64,000 nt of DNA from Streptomyces akebiae (GCF_019599145.1 NZ_CP080647.1:7440001-7504000), one strand, 5' to 3'. Shown: positions 34,468-43,726, counted from the first letter of the stretch. Notes: generated by a model not told the origin, from the sequence alone. Numbers and translations: made by a program.

Positions 34468-35385
34468 TCAGGAATCCCGTTTCGGTGTGATCAGGACATC
34501 ACCCGTCCGCGGATGCGGGAACACCTCCACCGGCTGCCGGTACACCTTCGACAGCAGCCCCTCCTCGAAGACCTCGGCCGGCGGCCCGTCCGCCGCGATC
34601 CGACCGTCGCGCAGCACGGCCACCCGGTCCGCGTACGCCGCTGCCAGCCCGAGATCGTGCAGGACGACGACCACCGCGTCCCCGGCCCGCGCCCGATGAC
34701 GGCACACCCGCAGCACCAGCTCCTGATGCCTGAGGTCCAGTGCCGCCGTCGGCTCGTCCAGCATCAGCAGCGGCGCCCGCTGCGCGAGCACCCGCGCCAG
34801 TGCCACCCGGGCGCGCTCGCCGCCGCTCAGCGCGGAGAAGGGCCGCGCGGCGAACCCGGTGACCTCGGTCACCGCCATCGCCTCCGCCACGGCCACGTCA
34901 TCGGAGTCCGCCTCGCCGTCCCCGTCCGGCTGCCGCGCCCAGGGCGCCCGCCCCATCCGTACGACGTCCTCCACGGTGAAGGGGAACGACAGCGTGGCGG
35001 ACTGCGGCAACACGGCCCGCCGCAGCGCCAGTTCGGAAGCCGACCACTCACCCACAGGCCGGCCGTGCACCCGTACGACCCCGCCGGCCACCGGCAGATC
35101 CGCCGCCAGCGCGCCCAGCAGCGTCGACTTGCCCGCGCCGTTGGGCCCGACGAGCGCCAGCACCTCACCCGCGCGCGCCGCGACGGACACGCCGTGGAGG
35201 ACCTCGCGCGCACCGAGGCGGACGGTGACGGCGTCGGCCTCGGCGAGGACCTCACCGGGGTCGGACGGGGCCGGGGGAGTGGGAGCCCCCGAGCCGAGAC
35301 GCCCCCGGAGGAGCCCGCGCAGGGCCCCTGCGCCCGGTGCGGACCTGGTGCCCGTCGTGGTCCTGGTGCCCGATGTGGGCCTCAT
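34468..35385 (-). CDS. hmuV: Haem/iron ABC transporter ATP-binding protein (HmuV-like)
   Basis: 305 residues. Walker A GPNGAGKST, Q-loop RAVLPQSATLSFPFTVEDV, signature LSGGERARVALARVL, Walker B LLMLDEPTAALD and switch His in VVLHDLGLAAAYADR are all intact. QSATLSFPFTVEDVVRMGR is close to HmuV and BhuV. The first 40 residues are a low-complexity extension. ATG 35385 overlaps the permease stop (ATGA), so the two are coupled. It powers import of haem or siderophore. Confidence 0.88.
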   Translation of the reverse strand: MRPTSGTRTTTGTRSAPGAGALRGLLRGRLGSGAPTPPAPSDPGEVLAEADAVTVRLGAREVLHGVSVAARAGEVLALVGPNGAGKSTLLGALAADLPVAGGVVRVHGRPVGEWSASELALRRAVLPQSATLSFPFTVEDVVRMGRAPWARQPDGDGEADSDDVAVAEAMAVTEVTGFAARPFSALSGGERARVALARVLAQRAPLLMLDEPTAALDLRHQELVLRVCRHRARAGDAVVVVLHDLGLAAAYADRVAVLRDGRIAADGPPAEVFEEGLLSKVYRQPVEVFPHPRTGDVLITPKRDS

Positions 35386-36551
35386 GCCCAACCTCCCTGC
35401 TTGCGACGGGTCCTGCGGAGCAGCCAGAAGAAGAACGGGCTGCCGATCAGGGCCGTGAGGACGCCCAGGGGCAGCTCGGCCGGCTGGACGATCGTGCGGG
35501 CCGCGAGGTCCGCCGCCAGCAGGACGACCGCCCCGGCGAGCGCGCTGCCCGGGATCAGGAACCGGTGTCCCGGCCCGGCCGCCATCCGCAGCAGATGCGG
35601 GACGACGAGCCCCACGAACCCGATGACACCCGACACGCTCACGGCGGCGGCGGTCAGCAGCGCGACGACCAGGATCAGCACGACCCGCAGCCGCTCCACG
35701 TCCACCCCGAGATGCCGCGCACCGCGCTCGCCCAGCGCGAGCAGGTCCAGCTTGCGCGCGTGGAACGGCGCCACGGCCAGCCCGATCACCGCGCACGGCA
35801 GCACGGCCAGCACCTTCGGCCACGTCGACTGCGCGAGCGAGCCCAACTGCCAGAACGTGATCTGGTTGACGGCCGCCGTGTCCTCCGCGAGGAAGATGAA
35901 CAGCCCGATCGTGGCGCCGGCGAAGGCGTTCACCGCGATCCCGGTGAGAATCAGCGTCACGACCTCGGTCCGGCCGCCCGACCGCGACATCGCGTACACC
36001 ACGAACACGGTGATCAGCCCGGCGACGAACGCGAGGACCGGGACCGTCCAGTTCCCGAGGAACGTGATCCCGAACGCGATCGCCGCGACCGCGCCCACCG
36101 CCGCGCCCAGCGAGACCCCGATGACACTCGGCTCCGCCAGCGGATTCCCGAAGACGCCCTGCATCAGCGCCCCCGCACACCCGAGTGACGCCCCGATCAG
36201 CAACGCCAGCACGATCCTCGGGAACCGCACGTTCCACAGCACCGACTCGGGAACGCGTGCCAGCTCCGCCCCGCCGAGTCCGATCCGATGCGCGACCGAG
36301 GAGACCACGTCACCGGTGGGGATCGGATAGGCCCCGAGCCCACCGGCGACCGGGATCAGGACGAGCAGTGCGACGATCAGGCCGACGGTGAGCAGAAGCG
36401 GGGCACGACGACGTCCGGAACCGGAGGGCTGCCGACCGCCCTTCCCCGCGCCTTCCACGGCCGCGCTCGCCCCGTCGGTGCCGTCCGCCCCGCCGGACCC
36501 GCCGGATCCGTCGGCCCTCTCCGGCTCAACCGGCTTGTCCAGTACGGTCAC
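35382..36551 (-). CDS. hmuU: FecCD-family haem/siderophore permease (HmuU-like)
   Basis: 389 residues from GTG 36551. A 50-residue Gly/Ser/Asp-rich N-terminal extension precedes about ten helices. Family marks: RFPRIVLALLIGASLGCAGA, GNPLAEPSVIGVSLGAA and GVIGFVGLVVPHLLRM, the cytoplasmic coupling region for the ATPase. It pairs with the following HmuV-like protein. The substrate-binding lipoprotein expected upstream (HmuT) is not present; a divergent PhzF gene lies there. Confidence 0.88.
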   Translation of the reverse strand: MTVLDKPVEPERADGSGGSGGADGTDGASAAVEGAGKGGRQPSGSGRRRAPLLLTVGLIVALLVLIPVAGGLGAYPIPTGDVVSSVAHRIGLGGAELARVPESVLWNVRFPRIVLALLIGASLGCAGALMQGVFGNPLAEPSVIGVSLGAAVGAVAAIAFGITFLGNWTVPVLAFVAGLITVFVVYAMSRSGGRTEVVTLILTGIAVNAFAGATIGLFIFLAEDTAAVNQITFWQLGSLAQSTWPKVLAVLPCAVIGLAVAPFHARKLDLLALGERGARHLGVDVERLRVVLILVVALLTAAAVSVSGVIGFVGLVVPHLLRMAAGPGHRFLIPGSALAGAVVLLAADLAARTIVQPAELPLGVLTALIGSPFFFWLLRRTRRKQGGWA

Positions 36552-36649
36552 TTGGTCCTCTCACGGATGGGGTCGGCCCGGCCCGGTCGTTCACCGGCGG
36601 TGCGGTGACCTGGTACGACCCGGGGCCTGGTTGATGTTTCAATGCGGGG

Positions 36650-37294
36650 GTGACCGACTTCGATGTGCTGCGGGTGTTCTGCGGGCCCCGCGGCGGATAC
36701 GGCAACGAACTGGGCGTTGTCCGCGAGGGCTCCGTCATGCCCGACCGCGCCGAGCGCCAGGAGTTCGCCGCCAAACTCGGCTTCAGCGAGACCGTGTTCG
36801 TGGACGACCCCGAGCGCGGTGTCATCGACATCTACACCCCCTCGCTGCGCCTGCCCTTCGCCGGATACCCCTGCGTGGGCGCCGCCTGGCTGCTCGACGT
36901 ACCCGAACTGGTCACCCCGGCCGGAGTCGTCGGGGCCCGGCTGGACGGCGAGTTCAGCTGGATCGAGGCCCTGCCGGAGTGGGCCCCGCCCCGTACGTTC
37001 CGCCAGTACGCCTCCGCCGCCGAGGTCGACGACCTGCCGGTGCCGCCGCCCGGCGACTGGATCTACGCCTGGGCATGGGAGGACGAGGCCGCCGGCCGCG
37101 TCCGCGCCCGGGGGTTCCCCGGCCGCGACGACGGCATCGACGAGGACGAGGCCACCGGCGCGGCCGCCCTGCAGCTGACCGGACTGCTGGGCCGCGCCCT
37201 GAACATCACCCAGGGCACCGGCTCCCAACTCCTGACGGCACCGCAGCCGCACGGCTGGGTGGAGGTCGGGGGCAGGGTGTTCCTGGAGAGGTGA
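36650..37294 (+). CDS. PhzF-family epimerase/isomerase-like protein
   Basis: 214 residues from GTG 36650. PhzF features: FDVLRVFCGPRGGYGNELGV with the conserved start, LGFSETVFV near the catalytic Glu, and LRLPFAGYPCVGAAWLL (family GHPTLGTA-like motif). The C-terminal half keeps EDEATGAAALQL (usual DPVTGSA). It is shorter than the usual 270-290 residues. Reaction unknown; PhzF relatives isomerise small aromatic or amino-acid-derived metabolites. It is divergent from the haem permease with a 98-bp gap. Confidence 0.82.
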   Translation: MTDFDVLRVFCGPRGGYGNELGVVREGSVMPDRAERQEFAAKLGFSETVFVDDPERGVIDIYTPSLRLPFAGYPCVGAAWLLDVPELVTPAGVVGARLDGEFSWIEALPEWAPPRTFRQYASAAEVDDLPVPPPGDWIYAWAWEDEAAGRVRARGFPGRDDGIDEDEATGAAALQLTGLLGRALNITQGTGSQLLTAPQPHGWVEVGGRVFLER

Positions 37295-37317
37295 GAGCGC
37301 CTTGGAAGCAAGGGCGC

Positions 37318-37362
37318 GCTTCTCGGGGGCGCGGGGAACCGCGCGACCAGCCCCCACCCACC
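37318..37362. repeat. Streptomyces intergenic repeat, copy 1
   Basis: GGGGGCGCGGGGAACCGCG followed by CGACCAGCCCCCACCC. The same core occurs at 44590-44625 and 49245-49275. It lies just after the PhzF stop. Confidence 0.7.
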
Positions 37363-37420
37363 CGCACCGGACACACGACCTCAGCGGCCCCGAAGCCCCC
37401 CGCCCCGGCGAGCGCGGCGG

Positions 37421-38089
37421 CTACGCGCTCAGGGGGAACTCCTCGCCCAGAGCGAGGAAGACCGCGGTGTTGAGCGAGAACGCCCGCTTGCACTCGCTCA
37501 CGATCCGCTGCTTCTCCAGATCGTCGACCCGCACCCGGTCCAGCAGCTCCCGGTACCCCCGCTTGAACGCCGCCGGGTTGGTGATCTCCTCGAAGACGTA
37601 GAACCGCACCCCGTCGCCCTTCTTGGCGAAGCCCCACGTCTTCTCGGCCCGGTCCCGGATGATCTGCCCGCCGGAGAGGTCGCCGAGGTAGCGCGTGTAG
37701 TGGTGGGCCACATAGCCGCCGGCCCAGGTGCGCGCGCACTCCGCGACCCGCTCCGCGTACTCCTCGGTCGCCGGCAGCGCCGTGAGCGTCGCCCGCCAGC
37801 CGGGGCCGCGCAGATGCTCCAGGTCCCGCTCCAGCGCGCCCAGCCGCATCAGCTCGGGCTGCACGAACGGCCCCGCGACCGGGTCGTCGGCCAGCGCCGG
37901 AGCGGCGCTCTCCAGCGCCTCGTACACGAACCACAGCTGCTCGGTGTACCGCGCGTACGCCTCGACGCCGAGTTTCCCGCCCAGCATGTCGCCCATGAAC
38001 GTCGTGGTCTCCGCCTCCGTGTGCTGCTCGTGCGAGGCGGTGCGGATGAGCGTGGAGAACGCCGTGTCCGAGGTGACCGACGCGTTCAT
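37421..38089 (-). CDS. hmuO: Haem oxygenase (biliverdin-producing)
   Basis: 222 residues. His20 in TASHEQHTEAE is the proximal haem ligand; YVAHHYTRYLGDLSGGQIIR carries the distal helix signature GDLSGGQ. It cleaves haem to biliverdin, CO and ferrous iron, using haem brought in by the hmuUV transporter nearby. Its promoter carries an iron box, so it should be repressed when iron is plentiful by a DtxR/DmdR regulator. The start is ATG 38089. Confidence 0.95.
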   Translation of the reverse strand: MNASVTSDTAFSTLIRTASHEQHTEAETTTFMGDMLGGKLGVEAYARYTEQLWFVYEALESAAPALADDPVAGPFVQPELMRLGALERDLEHLRGPGWRATLTALPATEEYAERVAECARTWAGGYVAHHYTRYLGDLSGGQIIRDRAEKTWGFAKKGDGVRFYVFEEITNPAAFKRGYRELLDRVRVDDLEKQRIVSECKRAFSLNTAVFLALGEEFPLSA

Positions 38090-38135
38090 GGAGGCCTCCG
38101 GTGCCGATGAGGGATGGACGAGAACCTGCTGGCAT

Positions 38136-38163
38136 TTTCTATAGTTAGGCTTACCTAAGTCAA
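38136..38163 (-). promoter_or_regulatory. hmuO promoter with DtxR/DmdR iron box
   Basis: On the minus strand TTGACT (38163-38158) and TAGAAA (38141-38136) are 16 bases apart. The spacer is the iron box TTAGGTAAGCCTAACTATA (38158-38140), matching the 19-bp TTAGGTTAGSCTAACCTAA consensus at 15 positions. Metal-loaded repressor would sit directly on the promoter. Confidence 0.82.
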
Positions 38164-38239
38164 CAGGTTCCCGACTCCCTGTCGGTAAAAACGTTACCCC
38201 GGATCCCCACCGCCTCCACAGGGAATCCACGCACGAAAG

Positions 38240-38272
38240 AACCCGCCGCCGGCCCGAGGCCGACGGCGGGTT
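38240..38272. terminator. Terminator downstream of map
   Basis: AACCCGCCGCCGG and CCGACGGCGGGTT pair with one mismatch across a 7-base loop, 36 bases after the map stop on the minus strand. Confidence 0.72.
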
Positions 38273-38307
38273 GTGACGAGGCGGAGCCGCGACAGGCGCG
38301 AGCGGGC

Positions 38308-39165
38308 CTACGGCAGCGTGAGGATCTCCGCGCCGGTCTCCGTGACCACCAGCGTGTGCTCGAACTGCGCCGTCCGCTTGCGATCCTTCGTCACGACCGT
38401 CCAGCCGTCGTCCCACATGTCGTAGTCGTGCGACCCGAGCGTGAGCATCGGCTCGATCGTGAAGGTCATCCCGGGCTGGATCATGGTCGTGGCGTGCGGG
38501 GAGTCGTAGTGCGGGACGATCAGCCCCGAGTGGAACGACGAGTTGATCCCGTGCCCGGTGAAGTCGCGCACGACCCCGTACCCGAACCGCTTCGCGTACG
38601 ACTCGATGACGCGCCCGATGATGTTGATCTGCCGCCCCGGCTTGACGGCCTTGATGGCGCGGGCGAGCGACTCGCGGGTCCGCTCGACGAGCAGCCTCGA
38701 CTCCTCGTCGACCTCCCCCACCAGGTAGGTGGCGTTGTTGTCGCCGTGGACACCGCCGATGTACGCCGTCACGTCCAGGTTGACGATGTCGCCGTCGTTC
38801 AGCACGGTCGAGTCGGGGATGCCGTGGCAGATGACCTCGTTGACCGAGGTGCACAACGACTTGGGGAAGCCGCGGTAGCCGAGCGTCGAGGGGTAGGCCC
38901 CGTGGTCGCACATGTACTCGTGCGCGACCCGGTCCAGCTCGTCCGTGGTGACCCCGGGCGCGATGTGCTTGGCCGCCTCGGCCATCGCCCGGGCCGCGAT
39001 CCGGCCGGCGATCCGCATCGCCTCGATCGTCTCCGGGGTCTGCACCTCCGGCCCGGTGTACGGAGTCGGGGCGGGCTTGCCCACGTACTCGGGACGGCGG
39101 ATGTTCCCCGGTACGGGGCGGACGGGGGAGAGCTTCCCCGGTGCGAGCAGCGACTGGCCAGACAT
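38308..39165 (-). CDS. map: Type I methionine aminopeptidase
   Basis: 285 residues. Metal ligands are visible in [20 protein letters not shown] (two Asp), [13 protein letters not shown] (His), FTIEPML (Glu) and [11 protein letters not shown] (Glu). The N-terminal 40 residues, with [13 protein letters not shown], are the extension typical of actinobacterial MetAP1c. It removes the initiator Met from nascent proteins. An essential housekeeping gene unless a paralogue exists elsewhere, as in most Streptomyces. Confidence 0.95.
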   Translation of the reverse strand: MSGQSLLAPGKLSPVRPVPGNIRRPEYVGKPAPTPYTGPEVQTPETIEAMRIAGRIAARAMAEAAKHIAPGVTTDELDRVAHEYMCDHGAYPSTLGYRGFPKSLCTSVNEVICHGIPDSTVLNDGDIVNLDVTAYIGGVHGDNNATYLVGEVDEESRLLVERTRESLARAIKAVKPGRQINIIGRVIESYAKRFGYGVVRDFTGHGINSSFHSGLIVPHYDSPHATTMIQPGMTFTIEPMLTLGSHDYDMWDDGWTVVTKDRKRTAQFEHTLVVTETGAEILTLP

Positions 39166-39232
39166 GCCAGCGAGTTTAACCAGCGGTGGTGGGGGACCAT
39201 GTCGGTGACGACTGCCGAAGGGAACTCAGGTC

Positions 39233-39460
39233 ATGCCCCTGTTCAAACGGCGTACCGCCGGCAAGCCCGGTGAATGGTTCTACTGCCTGGAACACAAGAA
39301 GGTCGAAGAGGGTCCCGACTGCCCCGGCAAGGACCGCATGGGCCCCTATGCCTCCCGCCAGGACGCCGACCGAGCCATGGAGACGGCCCAGGAACGCAAC
39401 GCGGAGTGGGAGACGGACCCGCGGTGGCACGACAGCCCCTCCGGGGAGCCCGGCGCCTGA
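39233..39460 (+). CDS. Small conserved protein, 75 aa
   Basis: ATG 39233 with gaaggga upstream. The sequence is hydrophilic with two Cys (18 and 30), GEWFYCLEHKKVEEGPDCPG, and a segment ASRQDADRAMETAQERN that looks like a helix. The CLEH/CPG arrangement could bind a metal. Short proteins like this are widespread in Streptomyces; I know no function. Divergent from map. Confidence 0.72.
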   Translation: MPLFKRRTAGKPGEWFYCLEHKKVEEGPDCPGKDRMGPYASRQDADRAMETAQERNAEWETDPRWHDSPSGEPGA

Positions 39461-39476
39461 CCTGCCGGTCGCCTCC

Positions 39477-40319
39477 TCACCACTGGGCGGGAGTGGAGGG
39501 GCGGCCGTCGTGCGGAGCCCCCTGCCGCGTGGGAGCGTCGAGGCCGTCCTCGCGGGAGGAGGGTGCCGCCGTGCGCTCCCACTGGGCGTCGCCGAGCACC
39601 ATGTCCGGATCGAACATGACGACGACGGCGGAGATCAGGAGGACGACGAGCGGGCCCGCGACCATGGCCAGCAGGAACGACAGCAGGTCCGCGGAGGACT
39701 GCGAGACGTCGGACCGGCCGGTGAGGTGGACGGCGACGGAGGCCATGCCGGTGTAGTGCATACCGGTCACGGCCACGCCCATGATCATGCTCGCCCCGAT
39801 GCCGGCCCACAGCGTGTGGATGGAGACGGCCGCCCACAGGGCCGCCGTGGCGGCGATGACCGCGATGACGACGGAGAGGATCACCGTCGGGGTGTCGTAG
39901 TGGAGCGTGCCGTTGGTGTGCATGGCGGCCATGCCGAGGTAGTGCATGGCCGCGACGCCGAGCCCGGTGACCGCGCCGGCCGTCGCCAGTATCAGCGGGG
40001 AACCGCCCCGGTAGCCGACGAGGAACAAGCCGACCGCGACCACGCCGATGGCGACCGCGAGGCTGAGCAGCGTCTTCGTCGCGTCGTAATCGACCAGCGC
40101 GCCCTGGACGCTGAAGCCGATCATGGCGATGAAGTGCATGGTCCAGATGCCGCAGCCGATCGATATGGCCCCCAGGGCCAGCCACCCCGCTCTGCGGTGC
40201 CGGCGTCTCAGCGACCGGGTCGTGCACCGCAGTCCGAGCGCGGCCCCGAAACAGGCCATCAGATAAGCAGCGACCGGGGTCGCGGCGCCGTAATAGAAGT
40301 TGGAGACGGTGGCGTTCAT
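39477..40319 (-). CDS. MHYT-domain membrane sensor protein
   Basis: 280 residues from ATG 40319 (MNATVSNFYYG) behind agggccc; an earlier start at 40343 is possible. Seven membrane helices with three MHYT-type motifs: WTMHFIAMIGF, AAMHYLGMAAMH and GMHYTGMAS. Their Met and His side chains are thought to bind copper and sense O2, CO or NO. There is no GGDEF or EAL output domain here, only an 80-residue polar tail, so it is a sensor-only or transport form. Confidence 0.88.
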   Translation of the reverse strand: MNATVSNFYYGAATPVAAYLMACFGAALGLRCTTRSLRRRHRRAGWLALGAISIGCGIWTMHFIAMIGFSVQGALVDYDATKTLLSLAVAIGVVAVGLFLVGYRGGSPLILATAGAVTGLGVAAMHYLGMAAMHTNGTLHYDTPTVILSVVIAVIAATAALWAAVSIHTLWAGIGASMIMGVAVTGMHYTGMASVAVHLTGRSDVSQSSADLLSFLLAMVAGPLVVLLISAVVVMFDPDMVLGDAQWERTAAPSSREDGLDAPTRQGAPHDGRPSTPAQW

Positions 40320-40633
40320 GCAGGGCCCTCCCCTGGCGCACATGAGATTCCGACCGGCAGCCCTTGACGATCAATTCAAGCCACCTGGCCGAGGTGGCGC
40401 GATTCAATCACACCGTGCGCACACTTCCCACGCATTCGGCCGTACCGACGAGCAGCAGCCCACCGTCGGACGACGTGCCCGCACCCTGCCGCAACCGGAC
40501 ACTCGTGACCCGGTGTTCACCCCGAATTGGCCCGGGCCGGGCACGCAGGCCGAACAGCTACACCCACGTCACCGCACCGTCGCCCCCCCCCACGAGCCCC
40601 CCACGAGCCGCCCCCACCCCCCAGGAGCCCCCC
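40320..40633. other. Divergent regulatory gap, MHYT/sialidase
   Basis: About 310 bases without a gene. It holds CCACCT-GGCCG-AGGTGG (40381-40397), a perfect 6-bp-arm inverted repeat, and TTGACG near 40365 that might be a -35 element for the sialidase. The last 60 bases are a C-rich run before the start codon. Confidence 0.45.
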
Positions 40634-41716
40634 ATGACCCCCACGCCCCAGTCCAGCGTCCCCTTCCGGGCCGGTCGCGAAGGCTACGCCGGCTTCCGGA
40701 TCCCGGCGGTCGTCGTCACCCCCTCCGGCACCCTGCTCGCCTTCTGCGAGGGACGGGTCGGCGGGCGGGAGGACTTCGGGAACATCGACATCGTGGTGAA
40801 GCGGTCGACGGACGGCGGCCGGACCTGGGGCCCGCTCCAGGTCGCCGCCAAGAACGGTGACGCCCTCGCCGGCAACCCCGCCCCCGTCGTCCTCGACACG
40901 GGCCGGATCCTGCTGGTCCACGTCCGCAACGCCGCCCACGCCACGGAGGACGCCATCCGTCGCGGCGAGGTGACCGCGGCGGACGGCCGTCGCGTCTGGG
41001 TGCAGCACAGCGACGACGAGGGGCAGACCTGGTCCGGCCCCAGGGAGATCACCCAGCAGACCAAGAAGCCGGAGTGGCGGTGGTACGCCACCACCCCCGG
41101 CCACGCGCTCCAGCTCACCACCGGACGCGTCGTCGTCCCCGCCAACCACTCCCTCCCGCCCGCCGGCACGGACAACGGCACGGAGGGCAAGTACAACGGC
41201 GGACACTGCCTCCTGAGCGACGACGCGGGCGCCACCTGGCGCATCGGATACGTCGACGACAACACCGACGGCTACATCAACGCCAACGAGACCACCGCCG
41301 CCGAACTCCCCGACGGCCGGGTCTACTTCAACACCCGCAACGACTCCCCGTCCCCCGGCACCCGCGCCGACGCCCACTCCACCGACGGCGGCGAGAGCCT
41401 GGTCAAGCCGTTCCGGCCGCAGGCGGGCATCGTCGGCCCGGTCGTCGAGGGCAGCGTCCTCCAGCTCCGCGACCCCGACCTGCTCCTCCACTCCGGCCCC
41501 GCCGACCCCGGCTTCCGCGCCCTGATGACCGTCCGCGCCAGCACCGACCACGGCCTCACCTGGCGTTCCGTCCACACCGTCGACGGCCTGCCCGCCGCGT
41601 ACTCCGACCTCGTACGCGTCGACCGGGACACCGTCGGACTGCTCTACGAGACGGGCGACTTCAGCGCCTACGAGACGATCACGTTCCGCCGTGTCCCCGT
41701 GACCCTGCTCGGCTGA
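40634..41716 (+). CDS. Exo-alpha-sialidase (BNR/Asp-box, GH33-like), no signal peptide
   Basis: 360 residues from ATG 40634 behind caggag. The six-blade propeller has the FRIP motif (GFRIPAVVV), giving the first catalytic Arg, and Asp boxes STDGGRTW, SDDEGQTW, SDDAGATW, STDGGESL and STDHGLTW. Family activity is release of terminal sialic acid. Unlike most bacterial sialidases it starts without a signal peptide, and no better start is visible upstream, so it may act in the cytoplasm or on imported glycans. Confidence 0.87.
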   Translation: MTPTPQSSVPFRAGREGYAGFRIPAVVVTPSGTLLAFCEGRVGGREDFGNIDIVVKRSTDGGRTWGPLQVAAKNGDALAGNPAPVVLDTGRILLVHVRNAAHATEDAIRRGEVTAADGRRVWVQHSDDEGQTWSGPREITQQTKKPEWRWYATTPGHALQLTTGRVVVPANHSLPPAGTDNGTEGKYNGGHCLLSDDAGATWRIGYVDDNTDGYINANETTAAELPDGRVYFNTRNDSPSPGTRADAHSTDGGESLVKPFRPQAGIVGPVVEGSVLQLRDPDLLLHSGPADPGFRALMTVRASTDHGLTWRSVHTVDGLPAAYSDLVRVDRDTVGLLYETGDFSAYETITFRRVPVTLLG

Positions 41717-41767
41717 CAGCACTCACCTGGGCGTCGCGCGCGTCGGCCCCGCACGTAAAGTCGGCCC

Positions 41768-42496
41768 ATGACCTCTACAGACAGTGCACAGCAGTCCGCC
41801 GCGAAGAGCCCCGCGAAGGCACCCGCCAAGGACCCCTGGGACCTGCCGGACGTCTCGGGGCTCGTCGTCGGCGTGCTCGGCGGCACCGGTCCGCAGGGCA
41901 AGGGCCTCGCCTACCGTCTTGCCAAGGCCGGCCAGAAGGTGATCATCGGGTCGCGGTCCGCCGACCGCGCGCAGGGCGTCGCCCAGGACCTCGGCCACGG
42001 CGTCGAGGGCGCCGACAACGCCGAGACCGCCCGCCGCAGCGACATCGTGATCGTCGCCGTGCCGTGGGACGGCCACGGCAAGACCCTCGAATCGCTGCGT
42101 GAGGAACTGGCCGGCAAGCTCGTCGTCGACTGCGTCAACCCGCTCGGCTTCGACAAGAAGGGCGCCTACGCGCTGAAGCCGGAGGAGGGCAGCGCCGCCG
42201 AGCAGGCCGCCGCCCTCCTGCCGGACTCCCGGGTCACCGCCGCCTTCCACCACCTCTCCGCCGTCCTCCTGGAAGACCCGGAGATCGACGAGATCGACAC
42301 CGACGTGATGGTCCTCGGCGAGGAGCGCGCCGACGTCGAGATCGTGCAGGCGCTGGCCGGCCGCATCCCCGGCATGCGCGGCATCTTCGCCGGCCGGCTG
42401 CGCAATGCCCACCAGGTCGAGTCCCTGGTCGCCAACCTGATCTCCGTGAACCGCCGCTACAAGGCCCACGCGGGCATCCGGCTCACGGACGTGTAG
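41768..42496 (+). CDS. npdG: NADPH-dependent F420 reductase (Fno/NpdG)
   Basis: 242 residues. After a 25-residue Ala/Lys/Pro extension comes VVGVLGGTGPQGKGLAYRLA, the NADP and F420-binding Rossmann start, then VIIGSRSADRA for the NADP phosphate. NPLGFDKKGAYAL and AAFHHLSAVLL complete the family pattern. It exchanges hydride between NADPH and coenzyme F420, feeding enzymes such as the LLM oxidoreductase at 8.1 kb. Confidence 0.93.
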   Translation: MTSTDSAQQSAAKSPAKAPAKDPWDLPDVSGLVVGVLGGTGPQGKGLAYRLAKAGQKVIIGSRSADRAQGVAQDLGHGVEGADNAETARRSDIVIVAVPWDGHGKTLESLREELAGKLVVDCVNPLGFDKKGAYALKPEEGSAAEQAAALLPDSRVTAAFHHLSAVLLEDPEIDEIDTDVMVLGEERADVEIVQALAGRIPGMRGIFAGRLRNAHQVESLVANLISVNRRYKAHAGIRLTDV

Positions 42497-42591
42497 CCCC
42501 GGCCGCGAGGCGACGTACGTACGCGTACGGGCATGGGGGACACTGGACGACGCACCACCTCGTCCGACCGTCTTCCCAGGAGCCGACCCCC

Positions 42592-42780
42592 ATGCCCCGC
42601 CTCGCCGTCTACGCGCTCGTCGTCTGTCTCCTCGCGATCACCGCGGCCGTGGTCTCCTTCAGCCGGGGCAGCTGGCTGGGTGTCGTGTGGGTGCTGATGG
42701 CCGGCCTGTCCTCCAACATGACCTGGTACTACGTCCGGAAGGCGAAGCTGGAGCGGTCCGGCGCCGTCACATCCCCGTGA
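42592..42780 (+). CDS. Small two-helix membrane protein, 62 aa
   Basis: ATG 42592 behind caggag. Two hydrophobic segments (YALVVCLLAITAAVVSF and WLGVVWVLMAGLSSNM) are joined by a short turn, with a basic tail. No family recognised. Its 3' end overlaps the convergent protease gene by 14 bases. Confidence 0.72.
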   Translation: MPRLAVYALVVCLLAITAAVVSFSRGSWLGVVWVLMAGLSSNMTWYYVRKAKLERSGAVTSP

Positions 42781-43567
42781 GGCAGATGTCGCTGTCCGCG
42801 CGCCAGAAGCGGTAGAGCCAGTAGCCGCAGTCGGACAGCTGGTCCTCGATCCCGAGGCCCCGCATGAACGCGTCGATCACGTCCCAGAACACCCCGTTCA
42901 CCGCCGGGATCCACAGCACCGCGAAGACGAGCAGCAGTCCGAAGGGCGCCAGCGGCTCCACCTGGCGCCGGATCCCGTACGACAGCCAGGGCTCGATGAC
43001 GCCGTACCCGTCCAGGCCGGGCACCGGCAGGAAGTTCAGGATCGCCGCCGTGACCTGGAGCATCGCCAGGAAGGCCAGGGCGAAGAGGAAGGCGTTCGGG
43101 ACGCCGTCCGTGACGCCCAGCCAGAAGGGCGCGGTGCAGACCGCCGCGAACAGCACGTTCGTCAGCGGACCCGCCGCCGAGATCAGACTGTGCTTCCAAC
43201 GGCCCTGGATCCGGCCCCGCTCGATGAACACCGCGCCGCCGGGCAGCCCGATCCCACCCATGATCACGAAGACGACGGGCAGCACGATGCTGAGCAGGGC
43301 GTGCGTGTACTTCAGCGGGTTCAGGGTGAGATAGCCCTTGGCGCCGATGGAGATGTCACCGCTGTGCAGGGCGGTACGGGCGTGGGCGTACTCGTGCAGA
43401 CACAGCGAGACGACCCACGCCGAGGTGACGAACAGGAAGACGGCGAGGCCGGGCTGTTCGGCGAACCCGGTCCACGTGGCCCATCCCGTGACCGCCATGA
43501 CGGCCACGATCCCCACGAACACGGGGCTGATCCTCCGGTCGCTCCGGCGGGACGCGGCGGTGGTCAT
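42767..43567 (-). CDS. Site-2 protease-family zinc metalloprotease
   Basis: 266 residues, about six membrane helices. The zinc motif is HEYAH (His58, Glu59, His62) in CLHEYAHARTALHSGD, and the second ligand lies in NFLPVPGLDGYGVIEP (Asp about 186). This is the M50 form without PDZ domain, as in many actinobacterial copies. It could cut membrane-bound anti-sigma factors; none is encoded nearby. Its 3' end overlaps the small membrane protein by 14 bases. Confidence 0.9.
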   Translation of the reverse strand: MTTAASRRSDRRISPVFVGIVAVMAVTGWATWTGFAEQPGLAVFLFVTSAWVVSLCLHEYAHARTALHSGDISIGAKGYLTLNPLKYTHALLSIVLPVVFVIMGGIGLPGGAVFIERGRIQGRWKHSLISAAGPLTNVLFAAVCTAPFWLGVTDGVPNAFLFALAFLAMLQVTAAILNFLPVPGLDGYGVIEPWLSYGIRRQVEPLAPFGLLLVFAVLWIPAVNGVFWDVIDAFMRGLGIEDQLSDCGYWLYRFWRADSDICLTGM

Positions 43568-43726
43568 GGAACTCCTAGCTGGGTCGATGCCGACTCGATC
43601 ATTCGTACGGACGCCCCGACGGTACCGGGCACACGGCGAAAACGTCTCGCGATCGCCTCCGAGTTCCTAGCAAGGTGGGGGGATACGCGGAGATGACGGC
43701 GGCACGGAGCGCCCCCTCGACGGACC

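Noticed and set aside
33502..36330. 942-codon plus-strand open frame
   Set aside because: Antisense to the lipoprotein, efe remnants and hmuUV, which have clear motifs on the other strand; high GC keeps the opposite frame open.
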